A stretch of DNA of 64,000 bases from JAHJQZ01 sp963667595 (GCA_963667595.2 CAXXWD010000001.1:620001-684000); one strand, 5' to 3'. Positions 16,043 through 25,385 are shown, counted from the stretch's first letter. Program-made: numbers and translations. Notes: a model not told the origin generated them from the sequence alone.

Positions 16043-17413
16043 ATGGCATCGGACACCGACAGTCCCGGCGGCGACGTCCAGTCCCTGCGCGACCGCATCG
16101 AGAAACTGGAAAAGATCAACGCCGTGCTGGTGGAGCGGATAGAGGCACAGAACACCTCTCACCCCGGCCCCTTCGCTCTGTTCCAGTCCAATGTCGAATT
16201 GCAGCACAAGGTCACCGAACGGACCGAGGAACTGAATCGGTCGCTCGAACAGATTCGCCAGATGAACGGCGAACTCGTTGCCGCCAAAAACAGGGCCGAC
16301 ACGGCCAACCACGCCAAGACGCGTTTCATCGCCCAGGCGGGCCATGACCTGTTGCAGCCGGTCACGGCGGCGTTGTTGTCGCTGTCGGCGCTCGAACAGG
16401 ATTCGGGGGGAGCCGAAAGTCCGCGCCTCGTTCGCCAGATCGAGCGCTGTCTTGAGACCATGGAAGTCTCGCTTCTGACGCTTCTGGATATCTCAAGGCT
16501 GGACAGCGGCGTCGTTAAGCCGGAAGTCCAGCCCGTTTCGCTCGGCGCCGTGCTGGCCGATCTGGAAGAGGACTTTGCCCCCGTCGCGCAGCAGCGCGGA
16601 TTAGGGCTCGACGTATTGCCGAGTTCGCTGGTGGTTTCGTCCGATCCCGCCATGCTGGTGCGCATTCTGCAAAATCTCGTGGGCAATGCGCTCAAATACA
16701 CCCGCGAAGGCCGCGTTCTGGTCGGGGTAAGGCGCAGAGGCGACAGCGCCGCGATCAAGGTGATCGATACCGGCCCCGGCATTGCCCGGGAAAACCATGC
16801 CCTCATTTTCGAGGAATTCCAGCGGGTCCACGCCCATGCCCCCGAAAGCGAAACCGGCCCGGGGCTCGGTCTGGGGCTGGCCATTGTCAGACGCCTGGTC
16901 GACGTTCTGGATCATCACTTAACGATCGAATCCGAACTTGGGCGCGGCACCTGTTTTACCCTCGAAACGCCCGTCACCTCCTTTGCCGTGCCGACATCGC
17001 CGCATCTGGAAAGACCGAGCGCGCCGGACGACAAGAGCTGGGTGGGCGAAGGCCGCACCATTTTCGTCATCGACAACGACGCCACCGTCGTTCAGGCGGT
17101 GGCGGACCTCTTGCAGCACTGGAAGAGCCGGCCGGTGACCTATACCAAAAGCGGCGACGCCGCCGAAGCCGTTCGCGACTGGCCGGACGGACCCGACATG
17201 ATGATCGTCGACTATCATCTAAACGAGGAAACGGCAGTGGAGGTCGGCGAAGCCTTCCGGGCGGCCTTCGCCCGGCCGATCCCCATCCTTGTCATCACCG
17301 CGGACAGGTCCGACGAGGTGGCGTCACGCGTCCGAGGCGCCGGAATGAGTCTGGTCTACAAGCCCGTTCAACCGCTCGAACTGAGAACGAAGGTCGAAGC
17401 CACGCTGAAATAA
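16043..17413 (+). CDS. Hybrid sensor histidine kinase with receiver domain
   Basis: 456 residues without membrane segments. An N-terminal coiled coil (LRDRIEKLEKINAVLVERIE...LQHKVTERTEEL) leads into the phospho-acceptor box FIAQAGHDLLQPVTAA (His at about 111), the NahK/ErcS-type HDLLQP variant. The ATPase lobe has NLVGNALKYT (N-box), VIDTGPGI (G1) and GPGLGLGLAIVRRL (G2). A receiver domain occupies residues about 340-456, with acidic pair VIDNDAT, phospho-acceptor IVDYHLNE and Lys in LVYKPVQP. It starts 2 bases after the FIST gene, which likely provides its sensory input, and pairs with the LuxR-type regulator upstream. Confidence 0.93.
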   Translation: MASDTDSPGGDVQSLRDRIEKLEKINAVLVERIEAQNTSHPGPFALFQSNVELQHKVTERTEELNRSLEQIRQMNGELVAAKNRADTANHAKTRFIAQAGHDLLQPVTAALLSLSALEQDSGGAESPRLVRQIERCLETMEVSLLTLLDISRLDSGVVKPEVQPVSLGAVLADLEEDFAPVAQQRGLGLDVLPSSLVVSSDPAMLVRILQNLVGNALKYTREGRVLVGVRRRGDSAAIKVIDTGPGIARENHALIFEEFQRVHAHAPESETGPGLGLGLAIVRRLVDVLDHHLTIESELGRGTCFTLETPVTSFAVPTSPHLERPSAPDDKSWVGEGRTIFVIDNDATVVQAVADLLQHWKSRPVTYTKSGDAAEAVRDWPDGPDMMIVDYHLNEETAVEVGEAFRAAFARPIPILVITADRSDEVASRVRGAGMSLVYKPVQPLELRTKVEATLK

Positions 17414-18096
17414 TACAAGCGGTCATCTGCCCCGACCGATATCGGGTTGTCGCCCCACGTCGTTTTTTTGGCCCCCCCCCCGGATTTGACTTCAGTGGAC
17501 CTCCTGGCACCATTGCCCCTTGGGACGGCGTGACATCCCCCGTCAAGGGAAAGAAGAAGGGACGCCGGCGTTCAACCAAAGCCTCGAAGATTCCGGAAAG
17601 CAGCGCCTGCCCCTGCTTCCCGCCCTTACTGACGCAATCTTGAAACTGTGCGCGAAAAAGTGGCTGCGGTTTTTCAAAAAGGAACACCGCGACACCAAAA
17701 GGATAGAGCGTGCGTCCCGCGTCCATCGGAACACAGAACGCTCCAGAGCAGGCTCTTGCGGGAACGGATCAAGGGTGGGAGTCGAATTTGTGGTTACACC
17801 CTCGATCTGACCAAGCCGAGCAACCCTTTCCGGCAAAACGAAAACCAACAAAGCCTCTTTACTGCAAATAGGAAGCATTTACTACTAACTATCTGAATAA
17901 CCTTGAATTTTTCATCGAGTCTCCCTATCTCCTTTTTTCGAAGGAAGCCGTCACCTTGCCTCCCGATTTCGCCGGCAAGACGATGGTTTTTGTGTCTCCT
18001 CCGGCCGGTACGGACATCCGTTTCGCCGCCAGGGGTGTTCGGACGCCTCACCCTGTCGGGCGTCACACCGTCGCCCCGCAAACGCCAGGTTCATCG
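17414..18096. other. Long intergenic region before mntP
   Basis: 683 bases without a supported gene. A C10 run lies at 17472-17481 just after a T7 run. The part from about 17850 to 17950 is AT-rich and may hold the mntP promoter. I looked for the manganese yybP-ykoY riboswitch that often precedes mntP and did not find its GGGGAGUAG/CAACAUACU core. Short frames here on both strands lack family features. Confidence 0.5.
17472..17481 (+). repeat. Homopolymer C10 tract
   Basis: Ten consecutive C residues, 58 bases after the hybrid-kinase stop and preceded by TTTTTTT. It lies outside any gene called here. Such tracts are length-unstable and also a common sequencing-error site. Confidence 0.8.
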
Positions 18097-18663
18097 ATGT
18101 CGCCACTCGCCATCGTTCTGCTCGCCTTCACCATGTCGATCGACTCCCATCTTGCGGCCGTTGGCTGGGGCGCGGCACGTCCGCGCATCGCGACCGGCGA
18201 GGTGATCGCCACGGGCCTTCTTTTCAGCGTGGTCCAGATGGCCACGCCGCTGATCGGCTGGGGGCTGGGCTCGGTCGCAAGTGCCTATGTCGCCCCGGTG
18301 GACCACTGGATCGCCTTTGTCCTGCTCGGTTTCGTGGGCGGCCACATGATCTATGTCGCCTGGCATGAGGACGGATGCTGCAAACCCGCGCCCTTGACGG
18401 TTACCACCATGACGACCCTCGTCATGACGGCGATCGGCACATCGATCGACGCCATGGCCGTCGGCATCTCGCTGGCCTTTCTCGACGTCGACATCATCGC
18501 CGTCACCCTTGCCATCGGCATCGCGACCTTCGTCATGGCGGCACTTGGCCTGGTCATGGGGCGCGCGCTGAGCTGTCGTTTCGGGCGTTGCGCCGAAATG
18601 CTCGCTGGCGGCGTTCTCATCGGCCTCGGCGTCCTGATCCTTTTCAAGCACTTGATGCAATAG
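18097..18663 (+). CDS. mntP: Manganese efflux pump MntP
   Basis: A 188-residue membrane protein with six predicted helices in two halves. Each half carries the MntP-type acidic motif, MSIDSHLAAVGWG near residue 15 and IGTSIDAMAVGISLAF near residue 115; the Asp residues coordinate Mn(II). The start at 18097 gives the standard family length; a longer frame upstream is not conserved in character. It exports excess manganese and so complements the SitABCD importer 9 kb away. A CCKPAP cysteine pair and a CRFGRC pair lie in loops, which is unusual but not diagnostic. Confidence 0.88.
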   Translation: MSPLAIVLLAFTMSIDSHLAAVGWGAARPRIATGEVIATGLLFSVVQMATPLIGWGLGSVASAYVAPVDHWIAFVLLGFVGGHMIYVAWHEDGCCKPAPLTVTTMTTLVMTAIGTSIDAMAVGISLAFLDVDIIAVTLAIGIATFVMAALGLVMGRALSCRFGRCAEMLAGGVLIGLGVLILFKHLMQ

Positions 18664-19115
18664 CAGCCGTTTTCCGGTCTTTTTCACGCGATCGGTCCGG
18701 CATGCGTCTCGCAGGCCGGGCATTTTCCGTGTGCCGTGACCGATTCCGGTCCCGGTCGAAATCCAACACCAAAGTAGAATAGCGACGCACGCCGTCCGAT
18801 CCTATGCTCTCTCTAGAGTAGATCAAAAGGAAGGAACCTGCCAATCCTGCTTCCTGGAGGTTTCCGGAAACGTTTTTCGGAAAAAGCAGGAAAACAAAAC
18901 GAAGACAATATCGAACGCGTGTCGCAGCAACCGCGACCGGAACCTCGATAACCGCCTGAAATCGCGAGTTATTCAGAAAAACTTCCGAAGTTTTATTTCG
19001 GACGACACTTTTTCTTTGCGCCGTGTTCCGGCCGCGGACTGCCGCTCCCCCCCGAGTCAGCGCGATGCCGAACATTATTTCCTGGCGCGCACCTTAGGAT
19101 ACGAAGGAACGACAA
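18664..19115. other. Intergenic region with palindrome upstream of the alcohol dehydrogenase
   Basis: 452 bases without a gene. GTTTCCGGAAAC at 18860-18871 is a perfect 12-base palindrome nested in CCTGCTT...AAGCAGG. It lies about 245 bases before the dehydrogenase ATG and could be a regulator site. The GAAGGA ribosome site of the next gene is at 19101-19106. Confidence 0.5.
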
Positions 19116-20279
19116 ATGGCTCTTGCAGAACAAACCTACGGTTTTTTCACTCCCACTGTTGCCCTGATGGGCGTGGGCTGCGCCAAGGAAATTGGTCCGC
19201 AAGCCCTGGCGTTGGGCGCACACAAGGCCCTCTTGTGCACCGATGCCGGCATGGTGAAACTGGGCATGGCGGACAGGATCCGCGACATGGTTGCAGAGGC
19301 CGGCGTGCCGGTCGTCATCTATGCCGGCGCCGAACCCAACCCAACCGACAAGAACGTCCATGACGGCGTGAAGGTCTATTTCGACAACCAGTGCGATTCC
19401 ATCATCTCGCTCGGCGGCGGGTCCGCCCATGACTGCGCCAAGGGTATCGGCATGGTCGTCGGCAATGGCGGGTCCATCCGCGACTACGAAGGCGTCGACA
19501 AGACCACCAAACCGATGCCGCCGTTCCTGGCCGTCAACACCACGGCCGGCACGGCCAGCGAGATGACGCGCTTCTGCATCATCACCAACACCGACACGCA
19601 TGTGAAGATGGCTATCGTCGACTGGCGCTGCACGCCGACCGTTGCCGTCAACGATCCGCTTTTGATGGTGGACATGCCGGCCTCACTGACGGCCGCCACG
19701 GGCATGGACGCCCTGACCCATTCCGTCGAAGCCTATGTATCGACCATTGCCACCCCGATCACCGACGCCTGTGCCCTTCAGGCCATTTCGCTGATCAGCA
19801 AATGGCTGCGGCCGGCCGTCGCCAATGGCGGCAATATCGAGGCCCGCGACCGCATGGCCTATGCCGAATATCTCGCCGGCATGGCCTTCAACAACGCCAG
19901 CCTCGGCTACGTGCATGCCATGGCCCACCAGCTCGGCGGTTTCTACAACCTGCCGCATGGCGTGTGTAACGCCGTCCTGCTGCCGATCGTTTCCGCCTTC
20001 AACCTCATCGCCTGCCCGGAACGTTTCGCCGATATCGCCGAAGCTTTGGGCGAGAATATCGAGGGCCTGACCCCGATCGAAGCCGGCGAGAAGGCGATCG
20101 CCGCCATCAAGCGCCTGGCGCACGACGTCGGCATTCCGGCCGGCCTCACCGAACTCGGCGTCAAGAAGGAAGACCTCGAAACCATGGCCGGTAACGCCAA
20201 GAAGGACGCCTGCCAGGCCACCAATCCGCGGACCGCAACGCTCAAGCAGGTGGTGGATCTCTACGCCGCCGCCCTGTGA
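19116..20279 (+). CDS. Iron-containing (type III) alcohol dehydrogenase, ErcA/YiaY-like
   Basis: A 387-residue NAD(P)-dependent alcohol dehydrogenase. The nucleotide-binding GGGSAHDCAKGIG lies near residue 97. The iron ligands are visible: Asp and His in GMDALTHSVEAY, His in HAMAHQLGG and His in LPHGVCNAV. Length and sequence style match methanol dehydrogenase-like enzymes such as Bacillus Mdh and Pseudomonas ErcA. GAAGGA precedes the ATG. It is followed 87 bases later by an aldehyde dehydrogenase, giving a route alcohol to aldehyde to acid. In Pseudomonas, ErcA is linked to signalling for ethanol oxidation, so the actual substrate here is not certain. Confidence 0.9.
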   Translation: MALAEQTYGFFTPTVALMGVGCAKEIGPQALALGAHKALLCTDAGMVKLGMADRIRDMVAEAGVPVVIYAGAEPNPTDKNVHDGVKVYFDNQCDSIISLGGGSAHDCAKGIGMVVGNGGSIRDYEGVDKTTKPMPPFLAVNTTAGTASEMTRFCIITNTDTHVKMAIVDWRCTPTVAVNDPLLMVDMPASLTAATGMDALTHSVEAYVSTIATPITDACALQAISLISKWLRPAVANGGNIEARDRMAYAEYLAGMAFNNASLGYVHAMAHQLGGFYNLPHGVCNAVLLPIVSAFNLIACPERFADIAEALGENIEGLTPIEAGEKAIAAIKRLAHDVGIPAGLTELGVKKEDLETMAGNAKKDACQATNPRTATLKQVVDLYAAAL

Positions 20280-20313
20280 GGCGGAACCGCACAGTCGAAA
20301 CCAACGAAAACGC

Positions 20314-20346
20314 GCCGGTCTGCATCAAGTCGTTCGACAGACCGGC
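20314..20346 (+). terminator. Hairpin between alcohol and aldehyde dehydrogenase genes
   Basis: A perfect 9-bp stem GCCGGTCTG/CAGACCGGC with a 15-base loop, followed by CTCTT. The T-run is weak, so it may be a partial attenuator or an mRNA-stability hairpin rather than a full terminator. The downstream gene's GGAGGAG ribosome site follows. Confidence 0.5.
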
Positions 20347-20366
20347 CTCTTAAAAAGGAGGAGAAA

Positions 20367-21869
20367 ATGAACGCACCCGTACTTTCTCAAAAGGTCATCG
20401 CCGAAGCGGTCGACGCCAAATACAAGCTGCTGATCGGCGGCCAATGGGTCGATGCCTCAGATGGCGGCACGTTCGAAGCGTCGAACCCGTCCAATGGTGT
20501 GGTCCTCGCCAAATGCGCCAACGGCACCAAACAAGATGTCGATGCCTCGGTTCGGGCAGCCTGGAAAGCCTTCGAAAGCTGGAAAAAGACCACGGCAACC
20601 GAGCGCGCCTTGCTGATCAACAAGATCGCCGACGCCATCGAAGCCAACACCCAGCACCTGGCGCTGGTCGAGACCCTCGACAACGGCAAGCCGATCCGCG
20701 AGACCGCCGGTATCGACGTGCCGCTGGCCGTTGATCACTTCCGTTATTTCGCCGCCGCCGCCCGCACTGACGAAGGGTCGGCGACCATGATCGACAACGA
20801 CACGATGAGCCTCATTTTCCGTGAGCCGATCGGTGTCGTCGGCCAGATCATCCCGTGGAACTTCCCGTTCCTGATGGCGGCCTGGAAGATCGCGCCGGCT
20901 CTGGCGGCTGGTGACTGCGTCGTGATCAAGCCGTCTTCGGAAACCTCGTTGAGCCTTCTCGAACTCGGCAAACTCCTCAACGAAATCCTGCCTCCGGGCG
21001 TCGTCAACATCGTCACCGGCAAGGGCTCGACCACGGGCAACTACATGCTGGAGCATGAAGGCTTCCGCAAGCTGGCCTTCACCGGATCGACCGACATCGG
21101 GTTCACCGTCGCCGAAGCCGCCGCCAAGAAGCTGATCCCCTCGACCCTGGAACTGGGCGGCAAGTCCGCCAACATCATCTTCCCCGACGCACCTTGGGAC
21201 AAGATGATCGAAGGCGTGCAGATGGGCATTCTGTTCAACCAGGGTCAGGTGTGCTGCGCCGGTTCGCGCCTGTTCGTACATGACGCGATCTATGACCGCT
21301 TCATCGCCGACATCGTGCCGGCCTTTGAAAAGGTCAATGTCAACCTGCCGTGGCTCAACGACACCCAGATGGGCGCCCAGGTGAACAAGAAGCACCTGTC
21401 CGACATTCTCGGTTACGTCGATATCGGCCGCAAGGAAGGCAAGGTCGTCACCGGTGGCGAAAAGATCAACTCGGGCGAACTGGCCAAGGGCTGCTTCATG
21501 AAGCCGACCCTGATCGCCATTCCGGACAACAAGCAGCGCGTGGCCCAGGAAGAGATCTTCGGCCCGGTCGCCGTTGTCCAGAGGTTCAAGGAAGTCGACG
21601 AAGTCGTCGCCGCCGCCAACGATTCCATCTTCGGTCTCGCCGGCGCCGTGTGGTCTTCCGACATCCAGAAGGCCCTCAAGGTGGCGCTCGGCGTCGAGAC
21701 CGGCCGCATGTGGGTCAACACCTACAACCAGCTGCCGGCCCATGCCCCGTTCGGCGGCTACAAGCAGTCCGGCATCGGTCGCGAGAACCACAAGATGATG
21801 CTCGATCACTACTCACAGGTGAAGAACGTCTTCATCTCCCTGACCAACGACAAGATGGGCATGTACTAG
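20367..21869 (+). CDS. NAD-dependent aldehyde dehydrogenase (AcoD/ExaC-like)
   Basis: A 500-residue ALDH-superfamily enzyme oxidising aldehydes to acids. The substrate-binding PWNFPFLMAAWKIAPALAAG, the catalytic Glu in LELGGKSANIIF and the catalytic Cys in FNQGQVCCAGSRLFV are present; the C-terminal PFGGYKQSGIGREN is the family's oligomerisation motif. AAGGAGGAG lies just before the ATG. With the preceding iron alcohol dehydrogenase it would convert short-chain alcohols via aldehyde. A strong terminator follows. ExaC-type acetaldehyde oxidation is the likeliest role, given the LuxR/hybrid-kinase module nearby; the exact substrate is inferred. Confidence 0.92.
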   Translation: MNAPVLSQKVIAEAVDAKYKLLIGGQWVDASDGGTFEASNPSNGVVLAKCANGTKQDVDASVRAAWKAFESWKKTTATERALLINKIADAIEANTQHLALVETLDNGKPIRETAGIDVPLAVDHFRYFAAAARTDEGSATMIDNDTMSLIFREPIGVVGQIIPWNFPFLMAAWKIAPALAAGDCVVIKPSSETSLSLLELGKLLNEILPPGVVNIVTGKGSTTGNYMLEHEGFRKLAFTGSTDIGFTVAEAAAKKLIPSTLELGGKSANIIFPDAPWDKMIEGVQMGILFNQGQVCCAGSRLFVHDAIYDRFIADIVPAFEKVNVNLPWLNDTQMGAQVNKKHLSDILGYVDIGRKEGKVVTGGEKINSGELAKGCFMKPTLIAIPDNKQRVAQEEIFGPVAVVQRFKEVDEVVAAANDSIFGLAGAVWSSDIQKALKVALGVETGRMWVNTYNQLPAHAPFGGYKQSGIGRENHKMMLDHYSQVKNVFISLTNDKMGMY

Positions 21870-21885
21870 TCTTTGCAAGGCCTGT

Positions 21886-21911
21886 GGCGGGTGCGCAAGC
21901 ACCCGCCTTTT
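21886..21911 (+). terminator. Intrinsic terminator after aldehyde dehydrogenase
   Basis: A 9-bp stem GGCGGGTGC/GCACCCGCC with a GCAA loop followed by TTTT, 16 bases after the stop codon. Confidence 0.88.
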
Positions 21912-21943
21912 CTTGCAAACCGCGCCAGAGGCGCGTGCTCGTC

Positions 21944-22078
21944 GTCTGCCGCATGTTTCGTTCGATCTCGGTACGACGCAATTTTTCGTCGTGCCGGCAC
22001 CCCTCCCCTTCGTTCGTCATGCGGCAGACACACCGGTTCCAGATGCGCGCATTGCGATATCCCGCATTGCGCGCATCT
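21944..22078. other. Densely structured leader upstream of pntA
   Basis: Three inverted repeats are stacked here. GTCTGCCGCATG (21944-21955) pairs with CATGCGGCAGAC (22018-22029). Inside it, CGGTACGACG pairs with CGTCGTGCCG (about 21969-21996). Next to it, a 16-base arm at 22041-22056 pairs with 22063-22078 with one mismatch, around a GATATC centre. No known riboswitch core is recognised. The pntA ATG follows 48 bases later. Confidence 0.6.
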
Positions 22079-22125
22079 ACCGGATGCACCTTTTTGCGCG
22101 CGATCCCATAAAGAAAGAGGAACCA

Positions 22126-23691
22126 ATGGGCTTAACAATAGGGATCCCGAGGGAGGTGTTTCCCGGCGAACGGCGTGTGGCAACCGTTCCCGATATCGTC
22201 GCGAAACTCGTCAAACTCGGCTTTTCCGTCAGCGTCGAAACCGGCGCCGGGACGGAGGCTAATTTTTTCGATGCCGATTATACCGCTGCCGGCGCCACGA
22301 TCGCGTCAAAACCGGCCGATCTTTATGGCAAGTCGGACATCATCTTCAAGGTCCGCGCGCCGAGTGAAGAGGAAGTAGCGCTTCTCAAGGACGGGACGGT
22401 ACTGGTGAGTTTCATCTGGCCGGCTCAGAACCCGGATTTGATGGACAAGCTTGCGGCGCGCAAGGTGACGGTTCTGGCGATGGACACGCTTCCGCGCCAG
22501 TTGAGCCGGGCCCAGAAGATGGACGCGCTGACCTCGATGGCGGGGATCACCGGCTATCGCGCGGTCGTCGAAGCGGCCAATGCCTTCGGGCGGTTCTTCA
22601 ACGGCCAGATCACGGCGGCGGGCAAGGTGCCCCCGGCCAAGGTATTCATCGCGGGCGCCGGCGTGGCCGGTCTGGCCGCGATCGGCACGGCGGTGGGTCT
22701 TGGCGCGATCGTTCGGGCCAACGACACCCGCGCCGAGGTGGCCGATCAGGTGACCTCGATGGGCGGCGAGTTCGTCAAGGTGGACTATGAGGAAGAAGGC
22801 TCGGGCGGCGGCGGCTATGCCAAGGTCATGTCCGAGGGCTTCCAGAAGGCCCAGAAGGAGATGTACGCCAAGCAGGCGGCCGAGGTCGATATCATCATCA
22901 CCACGGCGCTCATTCCCGGCAAGCCGGCTCCCAAGCTCATCACGGCCGACATGGTCAAGTCGATGAAGCCGGGCTCGGTGATCGTCGATCTGGCCGCCGA
23001 ACAGGGCGGCAATTGCGAGCTGACCGAGCCGGACAAGGCCGTGGTCAAAAACGGCGTGACCATTATCGGGTATACCGACATGGCAAGCCGGCTGGCCCGC
23101 CAGTCCTCGACGCTTTACGCCACCAACCTGTTGAACCTTCTCCAGGAGCTTTGCCCGGAAAAGGACGGCGCCATCAACGTCAACATGGACGACGACGCCA
23201 TCCGCGGCCTGACGGTCATCAAGCAAGGCGAGATCACCTGGCCGGCCCCGCCGCTCGACCTGCCGGCGCCGCCCGCGCCCAAGCCGGCCGCCGCGGCACC
23301 CGTGGTCAAGCCGGAGAAGAAGACGTCCGGTGTCGGCACCGCCGTCATGGCGCTTGTCGGCGCGGCCCTGTTCCTTTTGGTCGGCATGTACGCCCCGCCG
23401 GCCTTCATCGGACACTTCACCGTGTTCGTTCTGGCCGTGTTCGTGGGCTACATGGTGGTGTGGAACGTCACCCCGGCGCTTCATACGCCCCTGATGAGCG
23501 TGACCAACGCCATTTCCTCGATCATCACCATCGGCGCGCTCATCCAGATCGCCCCGCAGGTGGAGATGGGAACGGTTCGTCCCGACGCCCTCATCCTGGG
23601 CATCGCCTTTGTCGGCATTGCGCTGACCTCGATCAACATGTTCGGCGGCTTCGCGGTGACGCGGCGCATGCTGTTGATGTTCCACAAGTAG
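22126..23691 (+). CDS. pntA: Proton-translocating NAD(P) transhydrogenase subunit alpha
   Basis: 521 residues: the fused alpha subunit (domain I plus the first membrane part). The NAD(H)-binding domain has IAGAGVAGLAAIGTAVGLGA (about 181-200) and the RANDTRAEVADQV adjacent to it. A proline/alanine-rich linker (APPAPKPAAAAP) leads to four membrane helices in the last 120 residues. It transfers hydride between NADH and NADP with proton flow across the inner membrane. The start at 22126 follows AAAGAGG and opens the conserved GIPREVFPGERRVATVP. pntB follows after 13 bases. Single-gene PntA is the E. coli arrangement; many alphaproteobacteria split it, so the fusion is mildly notable. Confidence 0.95.
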   Translation: MGLTIGIPREVFPGERRVATVPDIVAKLVKLGFSVSVETGAGTEANFFDADYTAAGATIASKPADLYGKSDIIFKVRAPSEEEVALLKDGTVLVSFIWPAQNPDLMDKLAARKVTVLAMDTLPRQLSRAQKMDALTSMAGITGYRAVVEAANAFGRFFNGQITAAGKVPPAKVFIAGAGVAGLAAIGTAVGLGAIVRANDTRAEVADQVTSMGGEFVKVDYEEEGSGGGGYAKVMSEGFQKAQKEMYAKQAAEVDIIITTALIPGKPAPKLITADMVKSMKPGSVIVDLAAEQGGNCELTEPDKAVVKNGVTIIGYTDMASRLARQSSTLYATNLLNLLQELCPEKDGAINVNMDDDAIRGLTVIKQGEITWPAPPLDLPAPPAPKPAAAAPVVKPEKKTSGVGTAVMALVGAALFLLVGMYAPPAFIGHFTVFVLAVFVGYMVVWNVTPALHTPLMSVTNAISSIITIGALIQIAPQVEMGTVRPDALILGIAFVGIALTSINMFGGFAVTRRMLLMFHK

Positions 23692-23704
23692 GAGACCGAT
23701 CAAA

Positions 23705-25180
23705 ATGCTTCCTGCCACTTTGACAACGGTCGCCTATATCGTTGCGATCATCCTGTTCATCCTGTCGCTCGGCGGGCTTTCCAACCCCGAGACCTCGCGG
23801 CGCGGCAACTGGTTCGGCATCATCGGCATGGCCCTTGCCGTTCTGGCCACCATCTTCGGCACGCGTCTGGTCGATGTCGGCGGCGGCGTTTCCGAGACCT
23901 GGCAGCTCGTTTTGCCCCAGGGCCTCATCTGGATCGTCATCGCCATGGCCATCGGCGGCTCCATCGGCCTTTACGCCGCCAAGGCCGTCAAGATGACCCA
24001 GATGCCCGAGCTGGTGGCGATCATGCACTCCCTGGTCGGCTTTGCCGCCTGCACCATCGGGTTCGCCAGCTTCATCGACACCTCGATCCACTATACCGGG
24101 GCCGAGCACAACATCCATCTCGGCGAGATCTATATCGGTATCCTGATCGGTGCCGTGACCTTCTCGGGTTCGGTCATCGCCTTCGGCAAGCTCTCGGGCA
24201 AGATCAACGGCAAGCCGGTCCTTTTGCCCTTCCGCAACTGGATCAACGCCGCCGCCGGCCTTCTCGTCATCTGGTTCTTCTTCCAGTTCGTCGGCACCGC
24301 CGGCATCGAGAACCACAACGCCGCCATCGCCGCCGGCTGGCTGCCCTTGATCGTCATGACGATCATCTCGCTGCTGTTCGGCGTGCATATGGTCATGGCC
24401 ATCGGCGGGGCCGACATGCCGGTCGTCGTTTCCATGCTCAACTCGTATTCGGGCTGGGCCGCGGCCGCCACCGGCTTCATGCTCTCTAACGACCTGCTGA
24501 TCGTGGTCGGCGCTCTGGTCGGCTCCTCCGGCGCCATCCTTTCCTACATCATGTGCAAGGCGATGAACCGCAAGTTCCTCGCCGTGATCGCGGGCGGGTT
24601 TGGCACCGGTGACAGTGGCGGCGCCCCTGCCGGCGATATCGTGCCGGCCGGTGAGGTCACCCCGATCTCTTCCGCCGAGACCGCGGAGCTTCTCAAAGAC
24701 GCCAAGTCCGTCATCATCGTGCCCGGCTACGGCATGGCCGTCGCCCAGGCCCAGCACACGGTCTTCGAGATCACCAAGCTGCTGCGCGACAAGGGCATCA
24801 ATGTCAGGTTCGCCATCCATCCCGTCGCAGGCCGCATGCCCGGGCACATGAACGTGCTTCTGGCCGAGGCCAAGGTCCCCTATGACATCGTCATGGAGAT
24901 GGACGAGATCAACGACGACTTCCCCGAGACCGATGTGGTGATGGTCATCGGCGCCAATGACATCGTCAACCCGGCCGCCGAGGACGATCCCACCTCCCCC
25001 ATCGCCGGTATGCCCGTGTTGCAGGTGTGGAAGGCCAAGACCTCCATCGTCATGAAGCGCTCCATGGCCTCCGGCTATGCCGGCGTCGACAACCCCCTGT
25101 TCTACAAGGACAACAACCGCATGCTCTTCGGCGACGCCAAGAAAATGCTCGACGAAGTCCTCACCGCGCTCAATTCCTGA
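23705..25180 (+). CDS. pntB: Proton-translocating NAD(P) transhydrogenase subunit beta
   Basis: 491 residues. The first 270 form about nine membrane helices (domain II, with the conserved HSLVGFAA and GADMPVVVSMLNSYSGWAAA regions). The last 190 are the NADP(H)-binding domain III: VPGYGMAVAQAQH, IHPVAGRMPGHMNVLLAEA, VIGANDIVNPAA and the terminal GYAGVDNPLFY...MLFGDAKK. It completes the proton pump with PntA and supplies NADPH. GGAGACC before the ATG serves as ribosome site. A strong terminator follows. Confidence 0.96.
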   Translation: MLPATLTTVAYIVAIILFILSLGGLSNPETSRRGNWFGIIGMALAVLATIFGTRLVDVGGGVSETWQLVLPQGLIWIVIAMAIGGSIGLYAAKAVKMTQMPELVAIMHSLVGFAACTIGFASFIDTSIHYTGAEHNIHLGEIYIGILIGAVTFSGSVIAFGKLSGKINGKPVLLPFRNWINAAAGLLVIWFFFQFVGTAGIENHNAAIAAGWLPLIVMTIISLLFGVHMVMAIGGADMPVVVSMLNSYSGWAAAATGFMLSNDLLIVVGALVGSSGAILSYIMCKAMNRKFLAVIAGGFGTGDSGGAPAGDIVPAGEVTPISSAETAELLKDAKSVIIVPGYGMAVAQAQHTVFEITKLLRDKGINVRFAIHPVAGRMPGHMNVLLAEAKVPYDIVMEMDEINDDFPETDVVMVIGANDIVNPAAEDDPTSPIAGMPVLQVWKAKTSIVMKRSMASGYAGVDNPLFYKDNNRMLFGDAKKMLDEVLTALNS

Positions 25181-25222
25181 CAAATAAATTGGGCCGGATA
25201 ACCGCCGGACCCCTTCCAAACC

Positions 25223-25256
25223 AAAAAGCGGATCCCAAAAAGGACCCGCTTTTTTT
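25223..25256 (+). terminator. Intrinsic terminator after pntB
   Basis: Stem AAAAAGCGG..TCC/GGA..CCGCTTTTT with a CAAAAA loop and a run of seven T residues, 42 bases after the stop. The A-rich 5' side could also end transcripts arriving from the other strand. Confidence 0.85.
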
Positions 25257-25385
25257 CTGTGTCAAACTCTTGCAAAACCCGCCGTCATTCCCGACCCGAT
25301 CAGGGCGCGTGGTCCTGGCGGGCGAAAACAGATACGCCGTTTTCGCCCGCCGTTTCGTCCTCGGTTGCATAAGGTTTCCCGCGAC

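Noticed and set aside
17520..17810. 96-residue plus-strand frame
   Set aside because: No domain or ribosome site; starts just after the C10 tract and has random composition.
17414..18096. Manganese yybP-ykoY riboswitch before mntP
   Set aside because: The conserved core sequences are not present.
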